A stretch of 64,000 bases of DNA, taken from CAZVWJ01 sp964631325. Its GTDB lineage: Bacteria; T1Sed10-126. The notes beneath the pieces were generated by a model, which was given only the letters and a program-made list of their open reading frames with translations, had not been told where the DNA came from and ran no database searches. The stretch spans positions 1 to 64,000 of the forward strand of contig CAZVWJ010000005.1 of NCBI GenBank assembly GCA_964631325.1, given 5' to 3'. The number at the start of each line of letters is the position of its first letter. Position 1 is the first letter of the stretch. Below are positions 43,341 through 52,172 of the stretch, piece after piece. The position numbers were made by a program, and so were the translations under genes.

Positions 43341-45422
43341 TCAAAAACGAAAATTCACAAAAAAGCCGGCGCGAAATTGCTCGGACAGAGTTTTTTCAGC
43401 ATCCCTAAACACTTCGGCCTGAGTTTTCTGGGCTCCACCCGAGCTGTTGACAGCTCGAAAAAAGTGTTGACGGGCAGACCAGAACTCACCAATTTGCTTA
43501 CGGTAGATTGAGTTTTCATCCACGCCACCCCATATATAGAAATCCAACCCCGGTGACCACTCATATTTGAATTTAGCAAAAGGGGTTGTAAATTCCGTCG
43601 CTTCATCCAATTCCAGTGAAACGAAGCGAACTCCCATTTCCCAACTGGCACGATTTGAATAATTATAAACTACTTTTGGATACCAACGAAGTGCGGCAAG
43701 GGCCTCACGCTTACTGGTCCGGGCAAGATAAGTGTAGTATACCCGCGAATGCAAGCCAAAAGAATACAGTGAGAAACCGGTAAACAACCTGGTATGACCC
43801 GTATTTTTGACATATGGAAAATCACTAAATCGGTAAAATTCGGGCATGAGGGACTCCCTGTACCAAACCGGGCAGTCCACTCCACTGCGAATTTTACCAC
43901 CAACATCCCAGGTTAAATACCAGCTTCTTTCTGAAGATTCATCAACCCGTAGCTTGTAATTAAGCCCCAATATAGCCGGAGTAATAGTATGAATCTGCGT
44001 GTCACCGGGAGCAGAAGAGAGCGTCTTGGCCGAAAGGTCTTCCATCCGGACAGAAAATTCAGTCCCCCAGTCTCCCCCTCTGTAATTCCCACCAAAAATA
44101 ATTTCTGTTCCCTCCGATTTACCGCCTATTATTCTCTCAAAACCATACCCCTGGCTGATATCAGAAGAATAGTAAGGCGAAACGGTAATCAATTGAGAAC
44201 TATCCGCGTAAGCAACCGCAGAAAACTTATCCCGAACATAAGCTATTTCCGTAAAAATCATAAATCCCGCGGGCAAATTCAACCTCATATCCACACCGCT
44301 GCGTGAACGCAAATTCGTTCCATCGGGCGAGAGTATCCGGAACTTATTAAGCCGCTTATACTGGTCGCTTCCCCGGGGAAATTCCCACTCTTCAACTTCG
44401 CTATCCGCGATATTCCTTTCGCTGATAGACGCGTCCTCCCCCCCCACATCCCCCGCCGGACCGGCGCGGGCTCCATCGGAAAAAGACTCGGTTATATTAG
44501 TGAGTCCGATTCGAAAAAATTTGCTTCTGTTATTTAACCGTAACCCAAATAAATCGGCGTCGGAAGGTTCATGATTAATAGTGAGTTTATCCAGGGCAAA
44601 TAACGAGCTGTTTAGCCAGCTATTTGACCAGCCAAGGTGAAGCCCCTGCCCGTAACGGCCCAGATGATATTTTTTTGCTCTTTCTTCTCCGGTTAAGTAA
44701 ACATTATCCACAGGCTGGACTCTGTATTCATCGGTAAACCGAAGAGGATTTTTGTAATCAAGCTGATAGGTATGGCGAAACCCCGTTAAATCCAAACTGG
44801 TCTTCTCCTCTTCCGGTTGAAGAAGATGGGCGGTAAGCCAGGCCTGGTCAACTTCAAATTTATCACTATTTTCAGAATTAACCCGCAATTGAGCAAAACC
44901 TTGAAGTTTCTTCTCCATTTTAAAATCAAAATTTAAATCAACATCATGCCGGGCCCCTTCACTGCGAATTGTTCCACTGCCCGACATTTCCTCGCTAAAT
45001 ACAGAATGCATTAAGTAATTGCCGTGAAATATTATCCGACTGTCAAAGGGGAATCTAAAACGCTGGCTTTCGTAGTCCACAGCAACCTTTCCATTAAACC
45101 TCTCGACTGCCACTTTTAAATCCTCACCGGACATCCACTGGCCGTCAATTACGTATTTGTACTTGTATTTACCGGGATCAAGCTCCAGCCCCTTCTTAAA
45201 GTGCCCGGAGGAGATTTCATTCAATTTCGTCGCCCCCGGATTCCAGCCGTTAAAATCTCCGGCTACTGTTACATTTTTCGCTGTCTGACTGTTATACTCA
45301 AATATCACCCGGCCGTCCTCCGCATAGGGTGGAGCAGGTCGAGCCCAAATTAAATCCGGAAATACTGAACAAATTAAAAAAACAATTAAAACAAGCCAGC
45401 AATACTTTATCACGGTCTCCAC
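43341..45422 (-). CDS. Outer-membrane beta-barrel with N-terminal CBM48-type glycogen-binding domain
   Basis: About 693 aa. GTG 45422 lies eight bases after GGAGG and gives a clean signal peptide (ETVIKYCWLVLIVFLICSVF); the frame is open to 45455. Right after it is one E-set domain (VTVAGDFNGWNPGATKLNE, YKYKYVIDGQWMSGEDLK). The remaining 560 or so residues are a long series of amphipathic beta strands rich in Y, W, N and G, ending in FFVNFRF with a C-terminal Phe, as in outer-membrane barrels. The strand-rich part shows no TonB box or plug that I can see. I infer a porin or anchor that holds glucan at the surface. It follows the second barrel gene in one operon. Confidence 0.75.
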   Translation of the reverse strand: METVIKYCWLVLIVFLICSVFPDLIWARPAPPYAEDGRVIFEYNSQTAKNVTVAGDFNGWNPGATKLNEISSGHFKKGLELDPGKYKYKYVIDGQWMSGEDLKVAVERFNGKVAVDYESQRFRFPFDSRIIFHGNYLMHSVFSEEMSGSGTIRSEGARHDVDLNFDFKMEKKLQGFAQLRVNSENSDKFEVDQAWLTAHLLQPEEEKTSLDLTGFRHTYQLDYKNPLRFTDEYRVQPVDNVYLTGEERAKKYHLGRYGQGLHLGWSNSWLNSSLFALDKLTINHEPSDADLFGLRLNNRSKFFRIGLTNITESFSDGARAGPAGDVGGEDASISERNIADSEVEEWEFPRGSDQYKRLNKFRILSPDGTNLRSRSGVDMRLNLPAGFMIFTEIAYVRDKFSAVAYADSSQLITVSPYYSSDISQGYGFERIIGGKSEGTEIIFGGNYRGGDWGTEFSVRMEDLSAKTLSSAPGDTQIHTITPAILGLNYKLRVDESSERSWYLTWDVGGKIRSGVDCPVWYRESLMPEFYRFSDFPYVKNTGHTRLFTGFSLYSFGLHSRVYYTYLARTSKREALAALRWYPKVVYNYSNRASWEMGVRFVSLELDEATEFTTPFAKFKYEWSPGLDFYIWGGVDENSIYRKQIGEFWSARQHFFRAVNSSGGAQKTQAEVFRDAEKTLSEQFRAGFFVNFRF

Positions 45423-45448
45423 AATTTTATCCTCCTGTGTAATTATAC

Positions 45449-46792
45449 TTACCACCAGGTCTTTAAGAGCGCACCGAGACGATCAGAACCGTCCTCCTGA
45501 AGTTGATAATCTACTGAAACTTCACCGTTAGACACCAGCCGATATCGAAGACTTCCTTTCACGGCGCTGCTTGATTTTTGATGATAAGTTTGCCAGCTCC
45601 TGGTTCCCTTAATATAGCCGGTTAAATCCTCGGTGAAATTAGTCGTATTTTCAATTTCCATAATTCTTTTTTCTTTTTTTAAATCAATATCCGCCAGTCG
45701 AAGACGGCCAGTAAAAGAATTATAACGGCTCAATGATTCCAACTCCACCTGCAAATTAGGATGTCTCCGGTCATTTTTATAAGGATCTTCATAATTATCG
45801 TAACTCAAACGAACGGTAAAAGACCTGACAAAACCAATTTTTACTTCAATTTTTCCCCAGGGTGTTCGATATATTTCATTATTTTCTTTTACCTCCTTAT
45901 AATCTCCTAACAATGAGACGTCAACCTGGTATCCGGGTATAAGATAGTTGAGTTCAGTATAAACTCCCACCTCATTTGCCGGATTCATCCCCAGATAATT
46001 TTCATAATCTCGGTGGTAATTCCTGTATTTCGAGGTAAAGTTTAATCCCCCCAGAGGTCCCAGTGGGATACTCATATTTTCGAAGGTTCCTTCAAAGGCA
46101 AGATTTTTTTCATTGGGATTATCCGACCAATCAACGGAAAGGCGGGAAGTGGCCAGTTGGGCGGCAATCCGTCCTCCAAATAAATTATAAGACAAGCCTC
46201 CTGAAAGGGTGGAATTATGGGCCGGTCCGTCCGGCTTGAGCATTAGCCTATTTCCCATCAAGCTCAGTTGAAGGGCGTTATCAAACAGGTTATGGCCAAA
46301 ACGAAAAGCAAAAATTTCCCGGTCCGCGTTATCCCCGGCATCTGAATCAAACTTACCGTGGACTAAATTAAACCAGGAATTACCATACCAGCCATTAATC
46401 CGGTTTCCACGGACTGACGAACGGTATCCTGTAATATCAAAGAGTGGCTCAGTCAGGTTAAGACGTTCATCCTCATGGGAAAATATATACGCTTCAAAAC
46501 CTGCGTTATCGGAAAAGTTATTATAGAAACGGATATGTCCACGGTCAAGCTGTAATTCTCGGGTATAACCTGTTTCATGGAGATAACTTGTTTGCAAGTT
46601 ATAATCAGCGTGTGGAAGGGGCGCCCCCTCAAACCGGCCCTGAAAATATATCTTTGATTCATCCGAGCGAATTTTTTTCTCCTCCACCCGGGTGAAATGA
46701 CGATCCATTTCATAGTAACCATGAAATGCAAGAGAAAATACAGGCAAGACGGAAATCAACAAAAAAAACAGGCAGAGAGGGGTAATAAACAA
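45449..46792 (-). CDS. Outer-membrane beta-barrel protein
   Basis: About 447 aa. The frame is open from TTG 46987, but a minus-strand promoter (46941-46969) lies inside that extension, so a later start is needed; TTG 46792 gives a signal peptide (FITPLCLFFLLISVLPVFSLA), though its ribosome site (AGG) is weak. The rest consists of alternating amphipathic strands (SKIYFQGRFEGAPL, GHIRFYNNFSDNAGFEAYIF, LTGYIKGTRSW) and ends in LLKTWW. No E-set domain. It is encoded just upstream of the CBM48-bearing barrel, 26 bp apart, and divergent from malK. A diffusion channel for maltodextrin is a reasonable guess. Confidence 0.7.
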   Translation of the reverse strand: MFITPLCLFFLLISVLPVFSLAFHGYYEMDRHFTRVEEKKIRSDESKIYFQGRFEGAPLPHADYNLQTSYLHETGYTRELQLDRGHIRFYNNFSDNAGFEAYIFSHEDERLNLTEPLFDITGYRSSVRGNRINGWYGNSWFNLVHGKFDSDAGDNADREIFAFRFGHNLFDNALQLSLMGNRLMLKPDGPAHNSTLSGGLSYNLFGGRIAAQLATSRLSVDWSDNPNEKNLAFEGTFENMSIPLGPLGGLNFTSKYRNYHRDYENYLGMNPANEVGVYTELNYLIPGYQVDVSLLGDYKEVKENNEIYRTPWGKIEVKIGFVRSFTVRLSYDNYEDPYKNDRRHPNLQVELESLSRYNSFTGRLRLADIDLKKEKRIMEIENTTNFTEDLTGYIKGTRSWQTYHQKSSSAVKGSLRYRLVSNGEVSVDYQLQEDGSDRLGALLKTWW

Positions 46793-46919
46793 AAACCTGA
46801 GGTAGTTACCTCGGTAAGTCAAGAATTTCAAGGCCAAATAACAACCCCAAAAAGGGATTAAGAAACAAATTGAAAATTCCCGGCTTCCCGGGTGGGAACG
46901 CAACAAGGAAAGGTACTGT

Positions 46920-46948
46920 TTTCCAATTACCGGATGTTGTAGTATAAT
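46920..46948 (+). promoter_or_regulatory. Likely malK promoter
   Basis: TTTCCA (46920-46925), a 17-bp spacer and a consensus TATAAT (46943-46948), about 70 bp upstream of the malK-type start. The -35 box is weak, so an activator may be needed. Confidence 0.4.
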
Positions 46949-46969
46949 TAAAAAAAATAATAATGTAAA
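46941..46969 (-). promoter_or_regulatory. Likely promoter of the outer-membrane barrel operon
   Basis: On the minus strand, TTTACA (46964-46969), a 17-bp spacer and TATACT (46941-46946). Its -10 box overlaps the -10 box of the plus-strand promoter, so importer and barrel operons would be driven from one overlapping divergent promoter. Confidence 0.5.
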
Positions 46970-47023
46970 GATTACACAACTATACAATTTAACTCACAGT
47001 CATTCATTTAATGAGGTGACACT

Positions 47024-48148
47024 ATGGGGCAAGTAGAATTACGTAACGTTGAAAAAGTGTATTATCCCTCCGAATTGAAGGCAGTTCACTCGACGGATTT
47101 AGAGATTCATGATGGAGAGTTTCTTGTTCTGGTCGGCCCTTCCGGTTGTGGTAAATCTACTATTCTCCGGATGATTGCCGGACTGGAGGATATAACCCAT
47201 GGAGAAATTTTAATAAACGATGAAGTGGTCAATCATCAGGAACCGAAACAACGCAGTGTCTCAATGGTTTTCCAGGACTACGCTTTATATCCCCACATGA
47301 ATGTCTACGAAAATCTTTCCTTCAGCCTTGAACTACAAAATTTTCCCGAGGCCAAAGTTGAAGAAAGAGTTCAAGAGGCGGCTGAAATTCTTGAAATCGA
47401 GGACTTGCTCAAACGCAAGCCAAAACAACTGTCAGGCGGCCAACGCCAGCGAGTCGCCGTAGGTCGGGCCATTGTGCGGCGACCGGAGGTTTTTCTTTTT
47501 GACGAACCTCTTTCCAACCTGGATGCCAAACTGCGGGTTCAGATGCGGACAGAACTGTCCCGAATCCATAACAAACTGCGCTCTACTATGATTTATGTTA
47601 CCCACGACCAGGTCGAAGCCCTGACTCTGGGGGAAAGAATTGCTGTGCTTAACGAAGGAAAAATACAACAGGTAGATACACCGATTGAACTGTATAAAAA
47701 TCCGAATAATAAATTCGTTGGCGGATTTATCGGGACGCCGCCAATGAACTTCCTGAACGCCTGGGTGGAAAAATCCGACGAAACCATCTATATTGTTTCA
47801 GACGGATTCGAAATAAAAGCTCCGAACCGTTTAGTTGACCTTCTTGACCAGCATGGTTTTCAGGAAGGCGATGATATAACGGTAGGGCTGCGTCCGGAAG
47901 ATATTCACGACTATCTATACGCTCCGGACCGGGAAACAGCAGAACCCCTGGATGCCATGGTAGAGGTAGTCGAACCGATGGGGTCTGAATTAATAACCCA
48001 CTTAAACATCGGTGAACAGGAAGCAATTGCGAAATTAAGTAATGAAAGCACTCCCACGACCGATCAGGAAATGAGCGTAGTCTTTGATTTAAGCAATATG
48101 CATCTGTTTGACCCCAAAACAGAGGAGCGTTTAAAAACAGAAAGCTGA
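47024..48148 (+). CDS. Sugar ABC transporter ATP-binding protein (MalK/MsmX/UgpC type)
   Basis: 374 aa. Walker A GPSGCGKST (residues 38-46), Q-loop in MVFQDYALYPHMNVYEN, signature LSGGQRQRVAVGRA, Walker B VFLFDEPLSNLDA and switch His in YVTHDQVEA. The C-terminal regulatory OB-fold region (NFLNAWVE, GLRPEDIHD) is complete. A good ribosome site (TGAGGTG) precedes ATG. It should energise the permeases encoded 3 kb downstream. The next gene, a diguanylate cyclase, begins at the base after its stop, so the ATPase and c-di-GMP genes are tightly cotranscribed. Confidence 0.95.
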   Translation: MGQVELRNVEKVYYPSELKAVHSTDLEIHDGEFLVLVGPSGCGKSTILRMIAGLEDITHGEILINDEVVNHQEPKQRSVSMVFQDYALYPHMNVYENLSFSLELQNFPEAKVEERVQEAAEILEIEDLLKRKPKQLSGGQRQRVAVGRAIVRRPEVFLFDEPLSNLDAKLRVQMRTELSRIHNKLRSTMIYVTHDQVEALTLGERIAVLNEGKIQQVDTPIELYKNPNNKFVGGFIGTPPMNFLNAWVEKSDETIYIVSDGFEIKAPNRLVDLLDQHGFQEGDDITVGLRPEDIHDYLYAPDRETAEPLDAMVEVVEPMGSELITHLNIGEQEAIAKLSNESTPTTDQEMSVVFDLSNMHLFDPKTEERLKTES

Positions 48149-49603
48149 ATGGATATTAAGCTTTCCTGGCCCGAACTTAAAAAAAACGTTACTTTTTTGA
48201 CCACATATCTGCTTGGCGTTGTTTTATTCCCCTTTCTTTTCATCTACGGCTTTTTTCTTCTGCATTCCCCGGTAGCAATCTGGGGTTTTTTCTTCTTCAT
48301 TTTTACCGGTCTCATATTTTACTATGAATTTGGACTGCGGGGGATCATATTAACCTGTGGATTAATTACAGTTGCCTGGCTCAGTTTCAATGTTATGAAC
48401 TTAATTACTTCTCCATTCCAATCCCTTTCCACAGAGTCCACCCTGATAATTTCCTCTCTTTCGGCTTTTTTCATTATGGCCTTTTTAAACATTTTTCGCC
48501 GGTTAAACCACTATCATAAAAATATTACAGAACAATACCAGATTGAGCTTGAACGTATTCTCTCTCAAAAGAACCAAAAAGAAAAAGAACTGCAAGTGTT
48601 TAAACACAAGCACAAGGAAAGAAAAAGACAAAAATATTTCTGGAATCAAATTGCCTCCCTTTGTGAAACTGTTGCCGAAATAAGGGAGGTGAAAAAATTA
48701 CAGAAGACGGTAAAAAGGTTCATAAACAGATTATATCCACAGGAAAACACCAATCTTTATTTAAGCGCAGAAATTCCGCTTCCCGGTAATAATGTCTTTT
48801 CCCGGGACAATGCGGACGGTGAATACACGGGACTGGAAAAATACGTCACTGACCTGGGTGCCCCGTGTTTGGTCGAAAACAAACGAAGTAATACCCGGTT
48901 TCAAAAAAACAGCGAGCTTGATTTTGAAGGACTCAGTGCTATAGCCACCCCGATTATTTCAGCAGAACAAGCAATCGGGGTCCTTTCAATTACTTCTAGC
49001 GAAAATTCACGCTTTACCGCAGCCGGTATGAACGAACTTTCTCACCTGGCCAACCTATTTAGAACCGCCCTTATTAACGTAGCACTCTATCAAAAAATCC
49101 GTGATATGGCATTAACCGACAGCTTAACCGGACTTCCAAAGCGTAGCTACTTTGAAACCCGTTATAGCGAGGAATGTGAACGAGCGACAAGAGCTGATCA
49201 GAAATTAACGGTTGCAATGATGGATATAGATCACTTTAAGGAAATTAACGATCAATACGGACATCCCTTTGGCGACGAAGTTCTAAAGCGTATTAGTGAA
49301 ATAATCATACAAAAAGTTGAGAAATCAGGTTTCCCCGCCCGTTACGGAGGCGAGGAATTTGTTGTAATTTTTCCGCAGACAAAGCTTTCCACGGCAAAAA
49401 CTAAAATTGAAGAAATTCGTATGGAGACAGAATTGCAGTCCTTTGTCCATCAAAGGAACACCATTCAAGTGACACTAAGCGGAGGATTGGCTACTTATCC
49501 GGAAGATGTTCGAAACGTTGAGCAATTGATTGAAAAAGCTGACGACAGGCTCTATCAGGCAAAAGAAAACGGGAGAAATCAGGTTTGTGCCAATGGAGAA
49601 TAA
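48149..49603 (+). CDS. Membrane diguanylate cyclase, GAF-GGDEF, without I-site
   Basis: 484 aa. Four or five membrane helices (residues about 14-125), a coiled coil (about 130-165), a GAF-like domain (about 170-310, LSAIATPIISAEQAIGVLSI) and a C-terminal GGDEF domain (DSLTGLPKRSYFETRY, MMDIDHFKEINDQYGH, ARYGGEEF). The intact GGEEF motif predicts synthesis of cyclic di-GMP. The inhibitory RxxD that usually lies five residues before GGEEF reads EKSG, so product inhibition is probably lost. It begins directly after malK and overlaps the next cyclase gene by 11 bp. The signal it senses is unknown. Confidence 0.9.
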   Translation: MDIKLSWPELKKNVTFLTTYLLGVVLFPFLFIYGFFLLHSPVAIWGFFFFIFTGLIFYYEFGLRGIILTCGLITVAWLSFNVMNLITSPFQSLSTESTLIISSLSAFFIMAFLNIFRRLNHYHKNITEQYQIELERILSQKNQKEKELQVFKHKHKERKRQKYFWNQIASLCETVAEIREVKKLQKTVKRFINRLYPQENTNLYLSAEIPLPGNNVFSRDNADGEYTGLEKYVTDLGAPCLVENKRSNTRFQKNSELDFEGLSAIATPIISAEQAIGVLSITSSENSRFTAAGMNELSHLANLFRTALINVALYQKIRDMALTDSLTGLPKRSYFETRYSEECERATRADQKLTVAMMDIDHFKEINDQYGHPFGDEVLKRISEIIIQKVEKSGFPARYGGEEFVVIFPQTKLSTAKTKIEEIRMETELQSFVHQRNTIQVTLSGGLATYPEDVRNVEQLIEKADDRLYQAKENGRNQVCANGE

Positions 49604-51026
49604 ACTCACTCTACCAGATCTGTTGCTGTGGCTCTCCGGGTTAGCCATATCAGGAGTATACTTGCTGTCTCCTGCCCCCCGGACTTACTGGGTTCTTCCC
49701 TGGTTTGCTTTCTGGCTGCTCTTAACTCTCTGGTTTCTCTCTTTTATCTCCGATTATTCCATACCAGGTATAAAAACAATTACGGCTACCGGTATAATCA
49801 GCGGTACCGGAATTGGCTGGGTTGGCAAACTGCCCCCGATCACCTGGTTGATACCAATTTCAATCTGGATAAAAGTGTTCTATGATTACCGAAGAATAAT
49901 CTCGAAGGCCTATCGGAAACGACAGGAATTTCGCTCCCGCCAGAAAAATTCAAAGAACAAAATTGATAAGCTGGAAACTGAATACAATACTCTTAAGAAA
50001 AAAATTGCCTCTATAGAAGAAGAAGTTAAACAGAACAAGTTATATTACACACAGTTTTCCGAAATTTTTAAATTGCTTGAACTTCCGGCGATTCTCAATG
50101 GAACCCGGGAAGCTCTTAAAAAAGTATTCCGTAAATTTCCTCGTAACAATTTAAAACCTCTTTTTTACACAAAAAGTGCTGAAAAAATTTACTCCGCGGA
50201 AACAGGCGAAAAAATTCAAGATTCCCCATCGGAACGCTTGCTATCTCTTATTCACACAGCCAGAGAGAGCCGTGATGAAATCATCAAAAAGCAGAAATTA
50301 TTCGGACTCAAAATCAATCTGGAAGAAGAAACGACAAACCTACTGATTCTCGAAATCGAAGGGCCGACCAGCGACAAAATTAAAAATTTTATTTCTTTGG
50401 TCCGCCAGGTCACCACAATGGTTTTCCGCAAAAATCAACACTATCAACGTATGCAAGAATATGCCCGCTATGACGGTTTAACCGGGCATATGTCCCGCTG
50501 GTTTTTCTTCCGCCAGATGATGGAAATACTAAAGCTGGGTCAAAAAAAGAAAAATGCCTGTTCTTTAATAATGCTTGACATTGACCATTTCAAAGGACTC
50601 AACGACACTTACGGACATCCGGCGGGAGACAAAATCCTGGAAGAACTGGGGGAAGTAATTTTACGCTCCATAAGAAATGTGGACCTTGGCTGCCGTTACG
50701 GGGGGGAAGAATTTGCAGTGCTTCTTCCTCATACTCCACCGAACGAAGCTATAAATATTGCTGAGAGAATAAGGAAAGAAATAGAAAGTGAAGTTCACCA
50801 TCCCGGAAAAGAAGAAAAAGTAACCGTCAGCCTCGGGGTTACCGGAAGAAAAAATTTGGCTGATAATTGGAAAAAGCTTGAAATTCCAGAAGGATTTGGT
50901 TTCATAAAAGAAGCGGAAATACCTGAAGCACTCCTGGATTTTATAAATGAAGCTGATCAAGCCCTTTATCAGGCCAAAGAAACCGGGCGTAATCAAGTGT
51001 GTGTTTATCAAGAATTAGATTTATAA
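49593..51026 (+). CDS. Membrane diguanylate cyclase, GGDEF, with I-site
   Basis: 477 aa from ATG 49593. Three or four membrane helices (residues about 10-90), a long coiled coil (about 100-155), a degenerate GAF-like region and a C-terminal GGDEF domain (DGLTGHMSRWFFFRQM, LDIDHFKGLNDTYGH, CRYGGEEF). An I-site is present: RNVD lies exactly five residues before GGEEF, so it should be subject to product inhibition, unlike the preceding paralogue. The GGDEF domain has a longer insertion before its last helix (KKLEIPEGFGFIKEAEIPE). Both cyclases may arise from duplication; the pair separates malK from malF/malG. Confidence 0.9.
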   Translation: MENKLTLPDLLLWLSGLAISGVYLLSPAPRTYWVLPWFAFWLLLTLWFLSFISDYSIPGIKTITATGIISGTGIGWVGKLPPITWLIPISIWIKVFYDYRRIISKAYRKRQEFRSRQKNSKNKIDKLETEYNTLKKKIASIEEEVKQNKLYYTQFSEIFKLLELPAILNGTREALKKVFRKFPRNNLKPLFYTKSAEKIYSAETGEKIQDSPSERLLSLIHTARESRDEIIKKQKLFGLKINLEEETTNLLILEIEGPTSDKIKNFISLVRQVTTMVFRKNQHYQRMQEYARYDGLTGHMSRWFFFRQMMEILKLGQKKKNACSLIMLDIDHFKGLNDTYGHPAGDKILEELGEVILRSIRNVDLGCRYGGEEFAVLLPHTPPNEAINIAERIRKEIESEVHHPGKEEKVTVSLGVTGRKNLADNWKKLEIPEGFGFIKEAEIPEALLDFINEADQALYQAKETGRNQVCVYQELDL

Positions 51027-51030
51027 ATTG

Positions 51031-51128
51031 TAATTGCTCACCTATCCTCTCTCCCCTGGCGGGAGTAGAGCTTGCCCGGCGCATGGACAGGTTTGAGAGA
51101 GGGGGAAAAGATTAGGTGAGTAGTTACA
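51031..51128. repeat. REP-like palindrome R8
   Basis: TAATTGCTCACCTA and TAGGTGAGTAGTTA close an element with CTCTCTCCCCTGGCGGGAG and GCGCATGGACAGG. It is very similar to R9 at 57.7 kb. It separates the second cyclase gene from malF. Confidence 0.75.
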
Positions 51129-51215
51129 TAAATTTATTGTGTTTACCGGGTTTTAGTTTTCTTTTACCCGATCCTGGCCAACAGTCTTTTTTGCTTGTAC
51201 TGGAGGTTTGCCCTC

Positions 51216-52172
51216 ATGAACGGCTTTAGCTGGTTTAACAGTAGCAATATAGACCTCAAGGAAAACCTTACCGCTTATTCCTTTATTTTTCCTTTTATAC
51301 TCATCGTCACGGTCTGGCTCATCTATCCAATAATCTACGCTTTTATTTTAAGTTTAAGCGAGGTTACATTGACCACTGATTTCTTCAATACTTTTGAAGA
51401 CATGAGATGGGTTGGCCTCGAAAATTACGCCCGGCTCATTTACGACGTAGACTTCTGGTGGTCCATCTTAATGACTCTATATTACGCTGTGTTGTATCTT
51501 CCCGGCTACATAATTTTTTCCCTGATACTGGCAATTATTTTAAACAATCAATTACCGGGCAAATCCTTTTTTCGCGGGGTGTTCTTTTTACCCTACGTAC
51601 TGGACTTACTTGTAATCGGTATAATCTGGACTCTTATATATGCCCCTAACTATGGCCTCCTGGCCCTATTATTTCAGGGTCTTGGACTTGAGAGCTGGGC
51701 TGATTTTGGTGTGCTTGGTAACCCCTGGACCGCCCTCCCGGGCATTGCTCTTGCAATGATCTTAAAGACAACCGGCTACGGGATGGTTATTTACTTGACC
51801 GCTATTCAGAATATTTCTCCCTCTATTTACGAAGCAGCCGAACTCGACGGAGCCGGGTGGTGGGACCAACTTCGATACATCACCTGGCCGCTGGTAAAAC
51901 CGGTTACACTTTTTCTCAGTGTTACCGGCTTTATGATGGTATTAAACGGTTTTACTGTCATTTACGCTATGTCAGAGACCGGTGGTCCCAGCATTAGCCT
52001 GGGAGAGCAAGCGGTAGGAGCAACAAGGATAACCGGTTTTTACCTGTATCAAATTTTTCACCAGGGTGAGTACGGATACGCCGCGGCTGTTTGTTACGCT
52101 CTTTTAGTTCTGGCGATAATTGTTTCTATTATTAATTTCAAATACATAGGGACAGGATACGAAAATGAATAA
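51216..52172 (+). CDS. Sugar ABC transporter permease (MalF type)
   Basis: 318 aa. ATG 51216 follows GGAGG at nine bases; the frame is open to 51195. Six to seven membrane helices and the EAA loop IYEAAELDGAGWWDQLRYITWP, where the ATPase docks. No large periplasmic P2 loop of the enteric MalF kind. The stop overlaps the start of the MalG-type gene by 8 bp. It probably imports maltose or maltodextrins, given the flanking glucan enzymes. Confidence 0.9.
   Translation: MNGFSWFNSSNIDLKENLTAYSFIFPFILIVTVWLIYPIIYAFILSLSEVTLTTDFFNTFEDMRWVGLENYARLIYDVDFWWSILMTLYYAVLYLPGYIIFSLILAIILNNQLPGKSFFRGVFFLPYVLDLLVIGIIWTLIYAPNYGLLALLFQGLGLESWADFGVLGNPWTALPGIALAMILKTTGYGMVIYLTAIQNISPSIYEAAELDGAGWWDQLRYITWPLVKPVTLFLSVTGFMMVLNGFTVIYAMSETGGPSISLGEQAVGATRITGFYLYQIFHQGEYGYAAAVCYALLVLAIIVSIINFKYIGTGYENE

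Noticed and set aside
43341..46987. SusC/TonB-dependent receptor and SusD
   Set aside because: The barrels lack a visible plug domain or TonB box, and no SusD-like helical lipoprotein is present.
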